From NCBI GenBank assembly GCA_023135995.1, contig JAGLRY010000230.1, forward strand, positions 1 to 17,540: DNA of 17,540 nt. The letters are read 5' to 3'. Both the position numbers and the translations under genes were made by a program. The notes under the pieces are model-generated. The model worked only from the letters and a program-made list of their open reading frames with translations, did no database searches and was not told the origin of the DNA. Shown here piece after piece: positions 1-7,555 of this stretch. Positions within the stretch are counted from its first letter, which is position 1; every line of letters begins with the position of its first letter. This stretch comes from Candidatus Aminicenantota bacterium (GTDB lineage Bacteria > Acidobacteriota > Aminicenantia > Aminicenantales > Aminicenantaceae).

Positions 1-1
1 C

Positions 2-1663
2 AACATCCGCGAACAGTGCAGCTGGGTCCACAAAGATATGGATAAGGCCACCGATAAGGCCACCAGAATCACTCGCAGTGCTGTGGAACGCGTTCAGGGC
101 AACGAATCCCTGGAACCCATCAGCATCCCAGTGACCCGAAGAGCCCTGGTGATCGGGGGTGGAATAGCCGGCATCCAGGCAGCACTGGACATGGCCAACA
201 CAGGATACGAAGTCGTCCTCGTTGAGAGGTCACCCTCTATCGGTGGCCACATGATCCAGCTGTCCGAGACCTTCCCAACTCTGGACTGTTCCCAATGTAT
301 CCTGACACCAAAGATGGTGGAAGTGTCTAAACACCCCAAGATCAAACTCCTAACTTACAGCGAGGTCCAGGATGTCTCAGGATATGTCGGGAATTTTAAA
401 GTCAAGATCTTGAAAAAACCCACGTATGTGGATCCAGAAAAATGCACATTGTGCGATGAATGCTTGAAAGTATGCCCGGTCGTAACCTCCAACGAATTCG
501 ACCTCGGTTTAACCGGACGGCGTGCTATCTACATCCCTTTTCCCCAGGCAATCCCTGCCACATACACGCTCGATATCAAGAACTGCCCGGGCCTCCTTCC
601 TATTGCCTGTGGCAAATGTGCGGATGTGTGTGATCCTGAAGCCATCGATTATGACATGAAACCCGAAATCATCGAGGAAGAAGTGGGAGCGATCGTCGTT
701 GCCACCGGATTTGACCTGTATGAGAAGGAAAACCTGTCCGAATATGGGTATGGCAAATACCCGGATGTTCTGGATGGGCTCCAGTTCGAACGCCTCTGTT
801 CTGCGTCTGGGCCGACTCAGGGAAAAGTCCTGAGACCGTCCGACCACAAAGAACCCAAAGAAGTAGTGTTCATCCAATGTGCAGGTTCTCGCGATCCCGA
901 ACTCCATTGTGCGTACTGTTCTAAGATCTGCTGTATGTACACTGCTAAACATGCCATGCTTTACAAACACCATGTCCGTGATGGACAAGCCTACATTTTT
1001 TACATCGACATCCGGTCTGGAGGCAAAGGGTATGAAGAATTCGTCCAGAGGGCTGTCGAGGAAGACGGTGTTATTTACCTTCGAGGAAAGGTCGCCAAAA
1101 TATTCGAGGAAAAAGGAAAAGTCAAAATATGGGGTGTCGACACCCTCTCTGGAAAAGATATAGAGATCGATGCGGATATGGTCGTCCTGGCCACAGCCAT
1201 GCGTCCTTCTGAAGGGGCACAGGACCTGGCGAAAAAGCTCAAGATCGCATTGGATAAAGATGGCTTCCTTGCTGAGGCTCATCCCAAATTGAAGCCTGTG
1301 GAGAGTGTGACCGCGGGCATGTTCCTCGCAGGAGCGGCCCAAGCTCCCAAAGACATTCCCGAAGTCGTAGCCCAAGCAAGCGGAGCTGCAGCCAAGGCTA
1401 TCGCTATCCTATCGCAGGAGCGACTTTTTCACTCGCCGAATGTGGCCAAAGTGAACCTCAATCTGTGTACAGGATGCGGAATGTGTGTGGATGTCTGTCC
1501 ATATGAGGCGGTATCCCTCAAAGATGGAAAAGCAGAAGTCAATGAAGTGTTGTGTGAAGGTTGCGGCACCTGTCAGGCCACCTGCCTGAGAGCGGCCATC
1601 GAAGTCAAGAACCTTACTCCTGCACAGGTCCATGAAATGATTACAGCAAGTCTCGGAGGCTGA
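2..1663 (+). CDS. hdrA: HdrA-like FAD/iron-sulfur electron-bifurcating subunit, 5' end cut by window edge
   Basis: This is the flavin-containing HdrA subunit of heterodisulfide-reductase-type complexes, where bifurcation at FAD takes place. The frame is open from base 2: the codons before the ATG at 38 read as conserved HdrA sequence (NIREQCSWVHKD), so that ATG is internal and the true start and N-terminal cysteine region lie upstream. Counting from that ATG, the FAD-binding GGGIAG is at 40-45. A ferredoxin-like cluster has C136, C139, C142 and C146; further cysteines are at 183, 191, 194 and 198. CAYCSKICC lies near 291-299. The C-terminus has two CxxCxxCxxxC clusters (477-487 and 506-516). 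It is first in the visible operon, with mvhD starting 2 nt after its stop. HdrA family membership is firm; the partner complex is inferred from neighbours. Confidence 0.93.
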   Translation, partial: NIREQCSWVHKDMDKATDKATRITRSAVERVQGNESLEPISIPVTRRALVIGGGIAGIQAALDMANTGYEVVLVERSPSIGGHMIQLSETFPTLDCSQCILTPKMVEVSKHPKIKLLTYSEVQDVSGYVGNFKVKILKKPTYVDPEKCTLCDECLKVCPVVTSNEFDLGLTGRRAIYIPFPQAIPATYTLDIKNCPGLLPIACGKCADVCDPEAIDYDMKPEIIEEEVGAIVVATGFDLYEKENLSEYGYGKYPDVLDGLQFERLCSASGPTQGKVLRPSDHKEPKEVVFIQCAGSRDPELHCAYCSKICCMYTAKHAMLYKHHVRDGQAYIFYIDIRSGGKGYEEFVQRAVEEDGVIYLRGKVAKIFEEKGKVKIWGVDTLSGKDIEIDADMVVLATAMRPSEGAQDLAKKLKIALDKDGFLAEAHPKLKPVESVTAGMFLAGAAQAPKDIPEVVAQASGAAAKAIAILSQERLFHSPNVAKVNLNLCTGCGMCVDVCPYEAVSLKDGKAEVNEVLCEGCGTCQATCLRAAIEVKNLTPAQVHEMITASLGG

Positions 1664-1665
1664 TA

Positions 1666-2088
1666 ATGGCAGAAGAATTTGAACCTAGAATCGTCGCTTT
1701 TCTCTGTAAATGGTGCTCTTCTGCAGGAAGCGACCTCGCAGGCGTTTCCCGGATGGAGTACCCGCCGAATGTCATCCCCATCCAGGTCATGTGTTCGGGC
1801 AGCGTGTCTCCCCTCTATATCCTATCGGCTTTCAAGAAAGGCGCTGATGGTGTCCTTGTCTCTGGCTGCCACCCGGGTGATTGTCACTATATCAAAGGCA
1901 ATTTCTATGCACGCCGGAGGATTGCCCTGGTCAAAGGGCAATTGGAATTTATCGGGCTCGAACCCGAACGTTTCCAGATGTCCTGGGTCTCTGCTGCAGA
2001 AGGTTTGAAATACACAGAAATCATTAAAGATTTTGTCAATACGCTCAAACCCCTCGGTCCCCAAACAAAGTTGAGGAGAAATCCATAA
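1666..2088 (+). CDS. mvhD: MvhD/FlxD-like [2Fe-2S] electron-transfer subunit
   Basis: This 140-residue protein belongs to the MvhD family, which passes electrons from a hydrogenase or flavin module to HdrA through a [2Fe-2S] cluster. The family pattern is clear: C14 and C17 (CKWC), C43 in MCSGSVSP, and C68 and C73 in GCHPGDCHY. The length is normal for the stand-alone form. A GGAGG at 1655-1659, inside the end of hdrA, sets the start. The stop overlaps the next start by one base (TAATG). No hydrogenase large or small subunit genes (mvhA, mvhG) are present, and the next genes code for an NADH-type module, so FlxD is the better functional name than MvhD. Confidence 0.93.
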   Translation: MAEEFEPRIVAFLCKWCSSAGSDLAGVSRMEYPPNVIPIQVMCSGSVSPLYILSAFKKGADGVLVSGCHPGDCHYIKGNFYARRRIALVKGQLEFIGLEPERFQMSWVSAAEGLKYTEIIKDFVNTLKPLGPQTKLRRNP

Positions 2089-3119
2089 TGGTGAAACTGG
2101 AAGACCTCAAAAAAGAAGCCACCCAGATATTAAAAAGCGGGAAAGTCAAATACATCATCGGCTATGCAAAAGGAGCCGATGGTTTCATGCCGATTCCCAC
2201 ATTCATCAGCGACCCTGAGGATGTGGAGAATCTCACATGGAATCCTGCCTGTGTGCATAATTTGACCAAGTTCATCGTCGATGAAAAAAAACGTCTCAAA
2301 AAGGATAAAAACCCAGACAATAGGCCGATTGGTATTATCGTTAAGGGCTGTGACAGCCGCGCCATCAATGTCCTTCTCCAAGAAAAATACATCGATCGTG
2401 ACGATGTCTATCTCTTGGGTGTCTCATGCGAGAAGACAGGAGTTGTGGACGAGAAAAAACTTGCCAAAACGCTCAAAGGCCAGAGAGTTGTTCAGATTGA
2501 TTTCGAGGACAACGGAAACTTCCTCGTAACCACAGAGAGCGGCTCGGAAAAAATTCCTGCAGAAGATGTTCTTGCTGAGCGGTGTATCGAGTGCAAAGCC
2601 AATTTTCCCGTCGTCTTCGACATCGTTTTTGGTGAGAAAATTAAAAGACAAGTCGACAAGCCTTTCCAATCCGTAGAAACAATCGAAGATCTCTCCCAGG
2701 AAGACCGCTGGAAATTCTGGAAGGAACAGTTGGATAAATGCATACGCTGCTATGCCTGCCGTTCCGTTTGTCCCATGTGCTACTGTGACGAATGTGTCGT
2801 GGATACGATCAGTTTCGCTGTTGAACCGGACACCAGTGCTGAAGAAAAAGCCCAGAAGATCAAATGGATCGAAAAGTCACCCAATCTTTCGGAAAATATT
2901 GTGTATCATCTGACCCGAGCCATGCATCTTGCCGGGCGCTGCATTGATTGTGGCGAGTGTGAAAGAGTCTGTCCTCTGGATATTCCTATCCGGTTCCTGA
3001 ACAAAAAGATGGAAAAAGACGCCAAGAATTTCTTCGACTATGAAGTCGGATTCGACCCAGACCAACCCTCTCTTGTCTCAAGTTTCAAAGATGAGGATCC
3101 CGAAGATTTTATTAGGTGA
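2088..3119 (+). CDS. FlxC-like iron-sulfur protein with FrhB-like N-terminal half and two [4Fe-4S] clusters
   Basis: This is a 343-residue soluble electron carrier. The first half resembles the F420 hydrogenase/dehydrogenase beta (FrhB) fold, with a GCDSRA motif at 87-92 and CIECKANF at 166-173. The second half has two classical [4Fe-4S] motifs: C218, C221, C224, C228 and C285, C288, C291, C295. Extra cysteines at 231, 233 and 236 follow the first motif. GAGGAG at 2073-2078 supports the start, which overlaps the mvhD stop by one base. Its place between MvhD- and AsrA-like genes matches FlxC in Desulfovibrio flx-hdr clusters. An F420 role is not implied, since no F420 genes are visible. The family is secure; the exact FlxC assignment is an inference from gene order. 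Confidence 0.85.
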   Translation: MVKLEDLKKEATQILKSGKVKYIIGYAKGADGFMPIPTFISDPEDVENLTWNPACVHNLTKFIVDEKKRLKKDKNPDNRPIGIIVKGCDSRAINVLLQEKYIDRDDVYLLGVSCEKTGVVDEKKLAKTLKGQRVVQIDFEDNGNFLVTTESGSEKIPAEDVLAERCIECKANFPVVFDIVFGEKIKRQVDKPFQSVETIEDLSQEDRWKFWKEQLDKCIRCYACRSVCPMCYCDECVVDTISFAVEPDTSAEEKAQKIKWIEKSPNLSENIVYHLTRAMHLAGRCIDCGECERVCPLDIPIRFLNKKMEKDAKNFFDYEVGFDPDQPSLVSSFKDEDPEDFIR

Positions 3120-3123
3120 GACA

Positions 3124-4161
3124 ATGGAAAAGATACTTCAAAAAAAATCCTTCCCCAAATGGGTGGAAAAACTCGATGCCTACGAGATATACTCCCCGGT
3201 GAAAAAAGATAATACCTGGAGTTATGAGATCATCAACACCCCAGGAGATATCGAGCTCGATTATCCCAACGCCGTACAAGCACCAAAAAAAATCATCAAT
3301 CCCCAAAGAGAAGTTTTTTTGGAATTCGGCCGATCGGATGACGACACTCTTGAGGTCACCGAAGTCCTCCCTGAAGAAAAATCCGTTGTCATATTTGGAG
3401 TGAGGCCGTGCGATGCAAAAGCTCTGACTCTGACAGATTTGGTGTTTAGCGAAGATATCAAAGACAACTATTACGGAAAACGAAGGAAACAGACAGCGAT
3501 CATCGGTCTTGCCTGTAACACTCCACCCTCCCCCAACTGTTTTTGCACCTCTGTAGATGGTTCACCCCATTCCGAAGACGGTTTTGATATCCTTTTGACG
3601 GATTTGGGGGACAGATATTTTGTCAAATCATTGACCAATATGGGAAATGATCTCATCAATCTGGGAAAAGGATTATTTGTGGCTCCAAAGGCCAACGAAA
3701 AAAAAGAGCTTGCAAAGATACACGCGGATGCAGAGAAAAAACTGAAGAGGCAAGTCAATGATGTGGAAAAAATCCCGCCCAAGCTTAAAGAGATGTTCGA
3801 ATCCGCCTTTTGGGATGAGGAATCCATGAGTTGTCTGCGATGTGGGATCTGTACCTATCTCTGCCCCACCTGTCATTGCTTCGACATATCCGATGAAGTC
3901 ACATCTGTGGCTCCATTTAAAGGGTACAGGATTCGAACCTGGGACAACTGTCAATTCCCCGATTTTACGATGCATTCTTCAGGACACAATCCCAGACCGG
4001 ATAAGGCGTCTCGACTGAGACAGAGGATCATGCACAAATATCAGTATTTCGTGGAACGTTATGATCACTATCAATGCACGGGTTGCGGTCGATGTATCTC
4101 CAAATGCCCAGTGGGAATAGATATCATCGAAGTCCTCAATAAGGTGAGAGATTATGGATAA
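3124..4161 (+). CDS. FlxB-like iron-sulfur protein (sulfhydrogenase beta / AsrA family)
   Basis: This 345-residue protein resembles the beta subunit of sulfhydrogenase and subunit A of anaerobic sulfite reductase, which carry electrons between a PyrK-like FAD/NAD subunit and a partner. RPCDAKAL at 94-101 and the clusters C237, C240, C243, C247 (CLRCGICTYLCP) and C318, C321, C324, C328 (CTGCGRCISKCP) are typical. I chose the ATG at 3124 rather than an in-frame ATG at 3040, because AGGTGAG at 3114-3120 is well placed for it and the earlier start would lie deep in the upstream gene. The end overlaps the next gene by 8 bases, which suggests translational coupling with its FAD/NAD partner. A stand-alone sulfite reductase is unlikely, because no AsrC-like catalytic gene follows. 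Confidence 0.86.
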   Translation: MEKILQKKSFPKWVEKLDAYEIYSPVKKDNTWSYEIINTPGDIELDYPNAVQAPKKIINPQREVFLEFGRSDDDTLEVTEVLPEEKSVVIFGVRPCDAKALTLTDLVFSEDIKDNYYGKRRKQTAIIGLACNTPPSPNCFCTSVDGSPHSEDGFDILLTDLGDRYFVKSLTNMGNDLINLGKGLFVAPKANEKKELAKIHADAEKKLKRQVNDVEKIPPKLKEMFESAFWDEESMSCLRCGICTYLCPTCHCFDISDEVTSVAPFKGYRIRTWDNCQFPDFTMHSSGHNPRPDKASRLRQRIMHKYQYFVERYDHYQCTGCGRCISKCPVGIDIIEVLNKVRDYG

Positions 4162-4981
4162 CGAAAACGTCTATCTTCCAAAACTTGCCAAGATCATCAA
4201 CATCAAAGATGAAGTGAACGGCGCAAGGCCCATAAAAACATTCCGGGCTCAGCTATTGACAGAGACGAACTTTTCCCACCGTTGTGGCCAATGTGCCATG
4301 GTGTCTGTATTCGGCAAGGGAGAATCTATGTTCGCCATTTCCTCCTCGCCTCTAGTCAAGGATTACCTCCAGTTCAGCATCATGAAGATGGGAAGAGTCA
4401 CCTCTTCCCTTCACAGCATGAAAGAGGATGATATCATCGGGATCAGAGGTCCCCTGGGCAACAGCTTTCCGATCGAAGACTGGAAGGGGAAAAAACTGAT
4501 CTTTATAGGCGGAGGAATCGGTCTGGCACCCATCTGGTCGGTCCTTCAGTTTGCGTTAGGACAAAAAAAAGATTATGGCGATCTGATACTGATCTATGGT
4601 GCACGGACATCGAAAGACTTGGTGTTCAAGGAGGAATTGGAAGAACTCCGGAAGGAAATGACTGTCCACCTCTCTGTGGACGTGGAGGAAGAAGGCTGGA
4701 AAGAATTCGTCGGTTTTGTCCCCCAAAACGTGACCGACAAGAAGCCTTCGCCAAAAAATGCGATCGCAATTACCTGTGGTCCTCCCATTATGATCAAATT
4801 CGTCATTCAAGCCCTTGGAGATTTGGGATTTAAAGACGATCAGATATACACAACCGTTGAGAATAAGATGAAGTGCGGCATCGGTATATGCGGAAGATGC
4901 AACATCGGCATGCACTATGTCTGCAAAGACGGTCCTGTCTATTCCTGGGCCGAACTGAAAGAATTGCCTCAAGAATATTAA
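4154..4981 (+). CDS. flxA: FlxA-like FAD/NAD(P)H-binding reductase with C-terminal [2Fe-2S] (PyrK/AsrB/HydG family)
   Basis: This 275-residue protein is the probable entry point for NADH electrons. It has a ferredoxin-reductase-like FAD domain (about 1-105), a nucleotide-binding domain with GGGIGLAP at 119-126 and CGPPIM at 208-213, and a C-terminal PyrK-type [2Fe-2S] motif with C241, C246, C249 and C257. AAGGTGAG at 4141-4148 is the ribosome-binding site, and the start lies within the last codons of the FlxB-like gene. No pyrimidine or sulfite-reduction genes are nearby, so PyrK and AsrB are less likely. Together with the FlxB-, FlxC- and MvhD-like proteins it forms an NADH dehydrogenase module of the Flx type. 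NADH versus NADPH preference cannot be told from the sequence. Confidence 0.88.
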   Translation: MDNENVYLPKLAKIINIKDEVNGARPIKTFRAQLLTETNFSHRCGQCAMVSVFGKGESMFAISSSPLVKDYLQFSIMKMGRVTSSLHSMKEDDIIGIRGPLGNSFPIEDWKGKKLIFIGGGIGLAPIWSVLQFALGQKKDYGDLILIYGARTSKDLVFKEELEELRKEMTVHLSVDVEEEGWKEFVGFVPQNVTDKKPSPKNAIAITCGPPIMIKFVIQALGDLGFKDDQIYTTVENKMKCGIGICGRCNIGMHYVCKDGPVYSWAELKELPQEY

Positions 4982-4996
4982 GAAGGAGACAGCACG

Positions 4997-5740
4997 ATGG
5001 CAACAAAGAAAACAGCTAAAAAGAAACCCGCATCACCCAAAAAGAAAAAGACTAAAATAGAGGCTCCTGAAGAAGTCATGGCGACAGTGTTTATAATGGG
5101 CAAAGCCCATAAAGTTCCTGCGGATGCGACCATAATGGGAGCGATCGAGTACGCGGGTTATCAGCTTAAAAGAGGAGCAGGCTGCCGGGAGGGTTTCTGC
5201 GGGGCATGTGCGACTGTTTATAGGTTACCCGGAGACTACAAGATCTACACGGGCCTTGCCTGTACCACTCTCGTCGAGGACAGGATGTGGCTCTCGCAGC
5301 TTCCCACTTTCCCAGGGCAAAAAGCGATCTATGACATCGATAAGATCGAGCCCAGTGTAGAAACCATTCAAATGCTCTACCCTGAAGTATTTCGTTGTGT
5401 CGCTTGCAATACATGCACAAAAGCCTGTCCACAGGACCTGGAAGTCATGGACTATATCCAAGCTGCGATGAGAGGCGACATTGAAATGGTCATGGACCTC
5501 TCCTTCGACTGCATATGTTGTGGATTGTGTGCCATCCGATGCCCGGCAGAGATCGTGCAGTACAATGTGGGGCTGCTCGCAAAAAGGCTGTACGGGAAAT
5601 ACTTATCTCCCAAGAGCAAAGAGCTGGAAAAAAGAATCAGGGAGATGAAACGGGACAAGTATGACAAAGAATATCAAGAGCTGCTGAAGACCAAGAAAAA
5701 GGATCTGAAGAAAATATATTATGAGAGAGATTTAGAGTAG
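4997..5740 (+). CDS. frdB: Fumarate reductase/succinate dehydrogenase-like iron-sulfur subunit with lysine-rich N-terminal tail
   Basis: This 247-residue protein is the likely electron wire to the flavoprotein encoded next. It has a plant-ferredoxin-type [2Fe-2S] motif (C63, C68, C71, C89) and two full [4Fe-4S] motifs (C134, C137, C140, C144 and C172, C175, C178, C182, plus an extra C174). Classical SdhB/FrdB has a non-cysteine at the position of C175 and so carries a [3Fe-4S] cluster near quinone; here all four ligands are present. The first 20 residues contain 10 lysines, and the C-terminus is also basic and probably helical. AAGGAG at 4983-4988 supports the first ATG; an internal ATG at 5078 would remove the tail but has only a weak site. 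It lacks the C-terminal CCG domain of methanogen TfrB. The SdhB family is likely; the enzyme role is inferred. Confidence 0.82.
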   Translation: MATKKTAKKKPASPKKKKTKIEAPEEVMATVFIMGKAHKVPADATIMGAIEYAGYQLKRGAGCREGFCGACATVYRLPGDYKIYTGLACTTLVEDRMWLSQLPTFPGQKAIYDIDKIEPSVETIQMLYPEVFRCVACNTCTKACPQDLEVMDYIQAAMRGDIEMVMDLSFDCICCGLCAIRCPAEIVQYNVGLLAKRLYGKYLSPKSKELEKRIREMKRDKYDKEYQELLKTKKKDLKKIYYERDLE

Positions 5741-5769
5741 GATATGAAAGATGGTGAAGGCATCCGAGT

Positions 5770-5804
5770 TTTTAACTTTTCACGTTTCACATTTTACGTT
5801 TTAC
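5770..5804 (+). repeat. Heptamer tandem array (NTTTNAC x5) just upstream of the frdA-like gene
   Basis: Five contiguous 7-base units fit the consensus NTTTNAC; the last one is GTTTTAC. The array ends 19 nt before the ATG of the flavoprotein gene and sits directly upstream of its AAGGAG. A second array of the same consensus, in the same orientation to its downstream gene, lies before gcvH. Function is unknown: it may be a dispersed minisatellite or an element acting in the 5' leader. Confidence 0.75.
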
Positions 5805-5823
5805 GACCAATAAGGAGTGTCCG

Positions 5824-7491
5824 ATGTATCCAGAGTATATGAGTGAATCACTAGAAAAAGTCACCCAATCCCGAAATAAAAGATTCGAGTTGGCAAAATC
5901 GGGAAAACCTATTTATCCTCCCATGAATGCTGAAGAAAGGGAGGATGTGCTCAACAAGTTTCATCCTGATTATAAGGTCGAATCCCGGCGCAAAGTCAGG
6001 ATAGGACCTAACAAAGGAGAATTACTGACCACAGAAGTCACTGACATGCTGGAGTCCCACTCAAGGATCACGTCCAAGCTCTTTGACTTGACCTCGCCTG
6101 ATTACGAGACCGATATCCTGATCATCGGTGGAGGAGGAGCCGGTTGTGCGGCGGCCATCATTGCCCAACAGCAGGGCGTCAAATCCATAATCTCCACCAA
6201 GCTCCGTCTGGGTGATGCCAATTCCATGATGTCCCAGGGGGGGATGCAAGCGGCAGTGACTCCCCAGGACCCACCCACTAAACATTATCTGGATGCCATC
6301 GGCGGAGGGCATTTTGACAATAAACCAGAACTTGTCCGCGCCTTGACCGAAGACGGTCCAGATGTGGCGAAATGGCTGGAAGAACTGGGTGTGGTCTGGG
6401 ACAAGGCTGATGACGGCACACTACAAGTCCTCCACGGCGGCGGCACATCACGAAAGAGGATGCTCTCCTGTCGTGATTACACAGGAGCCATTATTCTACG
6501 GACACTGATGGATGAGATCAGAAACCATCCAGAAGAGATAACCATATTGGAGTTCATGCCGATCATAGAACTGCTCTTAGACCACAAAGGCCAGTGTGCG
6601 GGAGGTGTTCTCTACAACCTCGAGACTGAAGAATACTTCACGGTCAAGGCTAAAGCGACGATGATTGCAACCGGCGGATACGGGCGGCTTCACATCAGGG
6701 GATTTGACACCACAAACCACTATGGGGCCACAGGAGACGGGCTGGTTATGGCCTACAAAGCGGGCGCCAAGCTCATGTACATGGATTCTGTCCAATACCA
6801 TCCAACGGGATCAGTGTTCCCCGAGCAGATCGCAGGATTTCTTATCACAGAAAAAATCAGGGGTGCAGGGGGGCAACCCCTCAATAAAGACGGTGAGATA
6901 TTTGTCTTCCCGAGAGAGCCTCGAGACGTCGAGAGCTCGGCTTTTATCAGAGAATGCCTCGAACGCAACAATGGGATCCAAACACCCAGCGGCCGAGTAG
7001 GGATTTGGCTTGATTCTCCTCTCATCGAGATGCTCCATGGAGAAGGCTACATCAATAAACAATTTCCTGCTATGCATCGCCAATTCATCCGATACGGAAT
7101 CGACATCACACAAGAACCGATGCTCGTATACCCCTCTCTTCACTACCAGAATGGCGGGATCGAGATCAACGAAAAAACCGAGACCAACATTCCCGGCCTC
7201 TTCGTGGCTGGTGAAGCATCGGGTGGAGTGCACGGACGTAACCGGCTCATGGGAAATTCTGTTCTTGACTACAACGTGTTCGGCCGCAGGACTGGAAAAT
7301 ACGCCTCAGAATACGCCACAAAGGCAAAAATCGGCACGTTGTCCCTGGAACACGTGGACAAATACGAGAAAGCATTGAAGGACGCCCGCATAAAGACAAA
7401 GAGAGTCTCCCCCATTCTCCTCCCTTACTACACTCCCGAGGATGTCCGGAAGCGCCAGCTCACAGCCTGCTATGAAGGCACTCTGCGGTAA
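5824..7491 (+). CDS. frdA: Fumarate reductase-family flavoprotein, soluble type, no C-terminal helical domain
   Basis: This 555-residue protein belongs to the fumarate reductase/succinate dehydrogenase/L-aspartate oxidase flavoproteins. After a 95-residue N-terminal extension comes the FAD Rossmann motif GGGGAGCAA (102-110). The substrate-site residues are all visible: H326 in QYHPTG, R346 in KIRGAGG, H440 in LHYQNGG and R474 in HGRNRL. The histidine that binds FAD covalently in Sdh/FrdA (SHT motif) is replaced by N133, so FAD should be non-covalent. The chain ends soon after the FAD domain, without the usual C-terminal helical domain. AAGGAG at 5812-5817 fixes the start. No membrane anchor gene follows and a terminator lies downstream. 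L-aspartate oxidase is possible but less likely, given the adjacent iron-sulfur subunit and the extension. The physiological substrate is inferred. Confidence 0.86.
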   Translation: MYPEYMSESLEKVTQSRNKRFELAKSGKPIYPPMNAEEREDVLNKFHPDYKVESRRKVRIGPNKGELLTTEVTDMLESHSRITSKLFDLTSPDYETDILIIGGGGAGCAAAIIAQQQGVKSIISTKLRLGDANSMMSQGGMQAAVTPQDPPTKHYLDAIGGGHFDNKPELVRALTEDGPDVAKWLEELGVVWDKADDGTLQVLHGGGTSRKRMLSCRDYTGAIILRTLMDEIRNHPEEITILEFMPIIELLLDHKGQCAGGVLYNLETEEYFTVKAKATMIATGGYGRLHIRGFDTTNHYGATGDGLVMAYKAGAKLMYMDSVQYHPTGSVFPEQIAGFLITEKIRGAGGQPLNKDGEIFVFPREPRDVESSAFIRECLERNNGIQTPSGRVGIWLDSPLIEMLHGEGYINKQFPAMHRQFIRYGIDITQEPMLVYPSLHYQNGGIEINEKTETNIPGLFVAGEASGGVHGRNRLMGNSVLDYNVFGRRTGKYASEYATKAKIGTLSLEHVDKYEKALKDARIKTKRVSPILLPYYTPEDVRKRQLTACYEGTLR

Positions 7492-7529
7492 AACCCGAAT
7501 TGCAGTAACCCATTATATAACAGAACGAT

Positions 7530-7555
7530 TGTAGGGCCCGTTCCCCGAACGGGCC
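7530..7555 (+). repeat. Dispersed palindromic repeat, copy 1
   Basis: This 26-base element is identical at 23 positions to the reverse complement of 12831-12856. It consists of TGTA followed by a palindrome centred on CCC. One of the three differences is compensated across the stem (a C-G pair here, T-A in the other copy), which points to selection for the hairpin or a shared palindromic origin. Confidence 0.7.

Noticed and set aside
509..1375. 288-codon open frame on the minus strand inside hdrA
   Set aside because: It lies wholly antisense to a clearly conserved gene and resembles no protein family; it is a by-product of codon bias.
38..1663. ATG at 38 as the true start of the hdrA gene
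   Set aside because: The frame is open from base 2 and the codons before the ATG encode conserved HdrA residues, so the gene starts upstream of the window.
3040..3123. Extended N-terminus of the FlxB-like protein
   Set aside because: It overlaps the preceding gene by 80 bases and has no ribosome-binding site, while the ATG at 3124 has one.
3124..4981. Anaerobic sulfite reductase AsrAB
   Set aside because: The two proteins fit that family, but no siroheme subunit (AsrC) follows and the mvhD-hdrA context points to an Flx module.
5770..5804. CRISPR array
   Set aside because: Units are 7 bases and contiguous, without spacers, and no cas genes are present.
4997..7491. Methanogen-type thiol:fumarate reductase (TfrAB)
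   Set aside because: The iron-sulfur subunit lacks the C-terminal CCG (HdrB-like) domain of TfrB and the window is bacterial, so CoM/CoB thiols are not expected.
5824..7491. L-aspartate oxidase (nadB)
   Set aside because: It shares the site residues, but the N-terminal extension, the adjacent iron-sulfur subunit and the absence of nadA/nadC argue for a fumarate-reductase-like enzyme.
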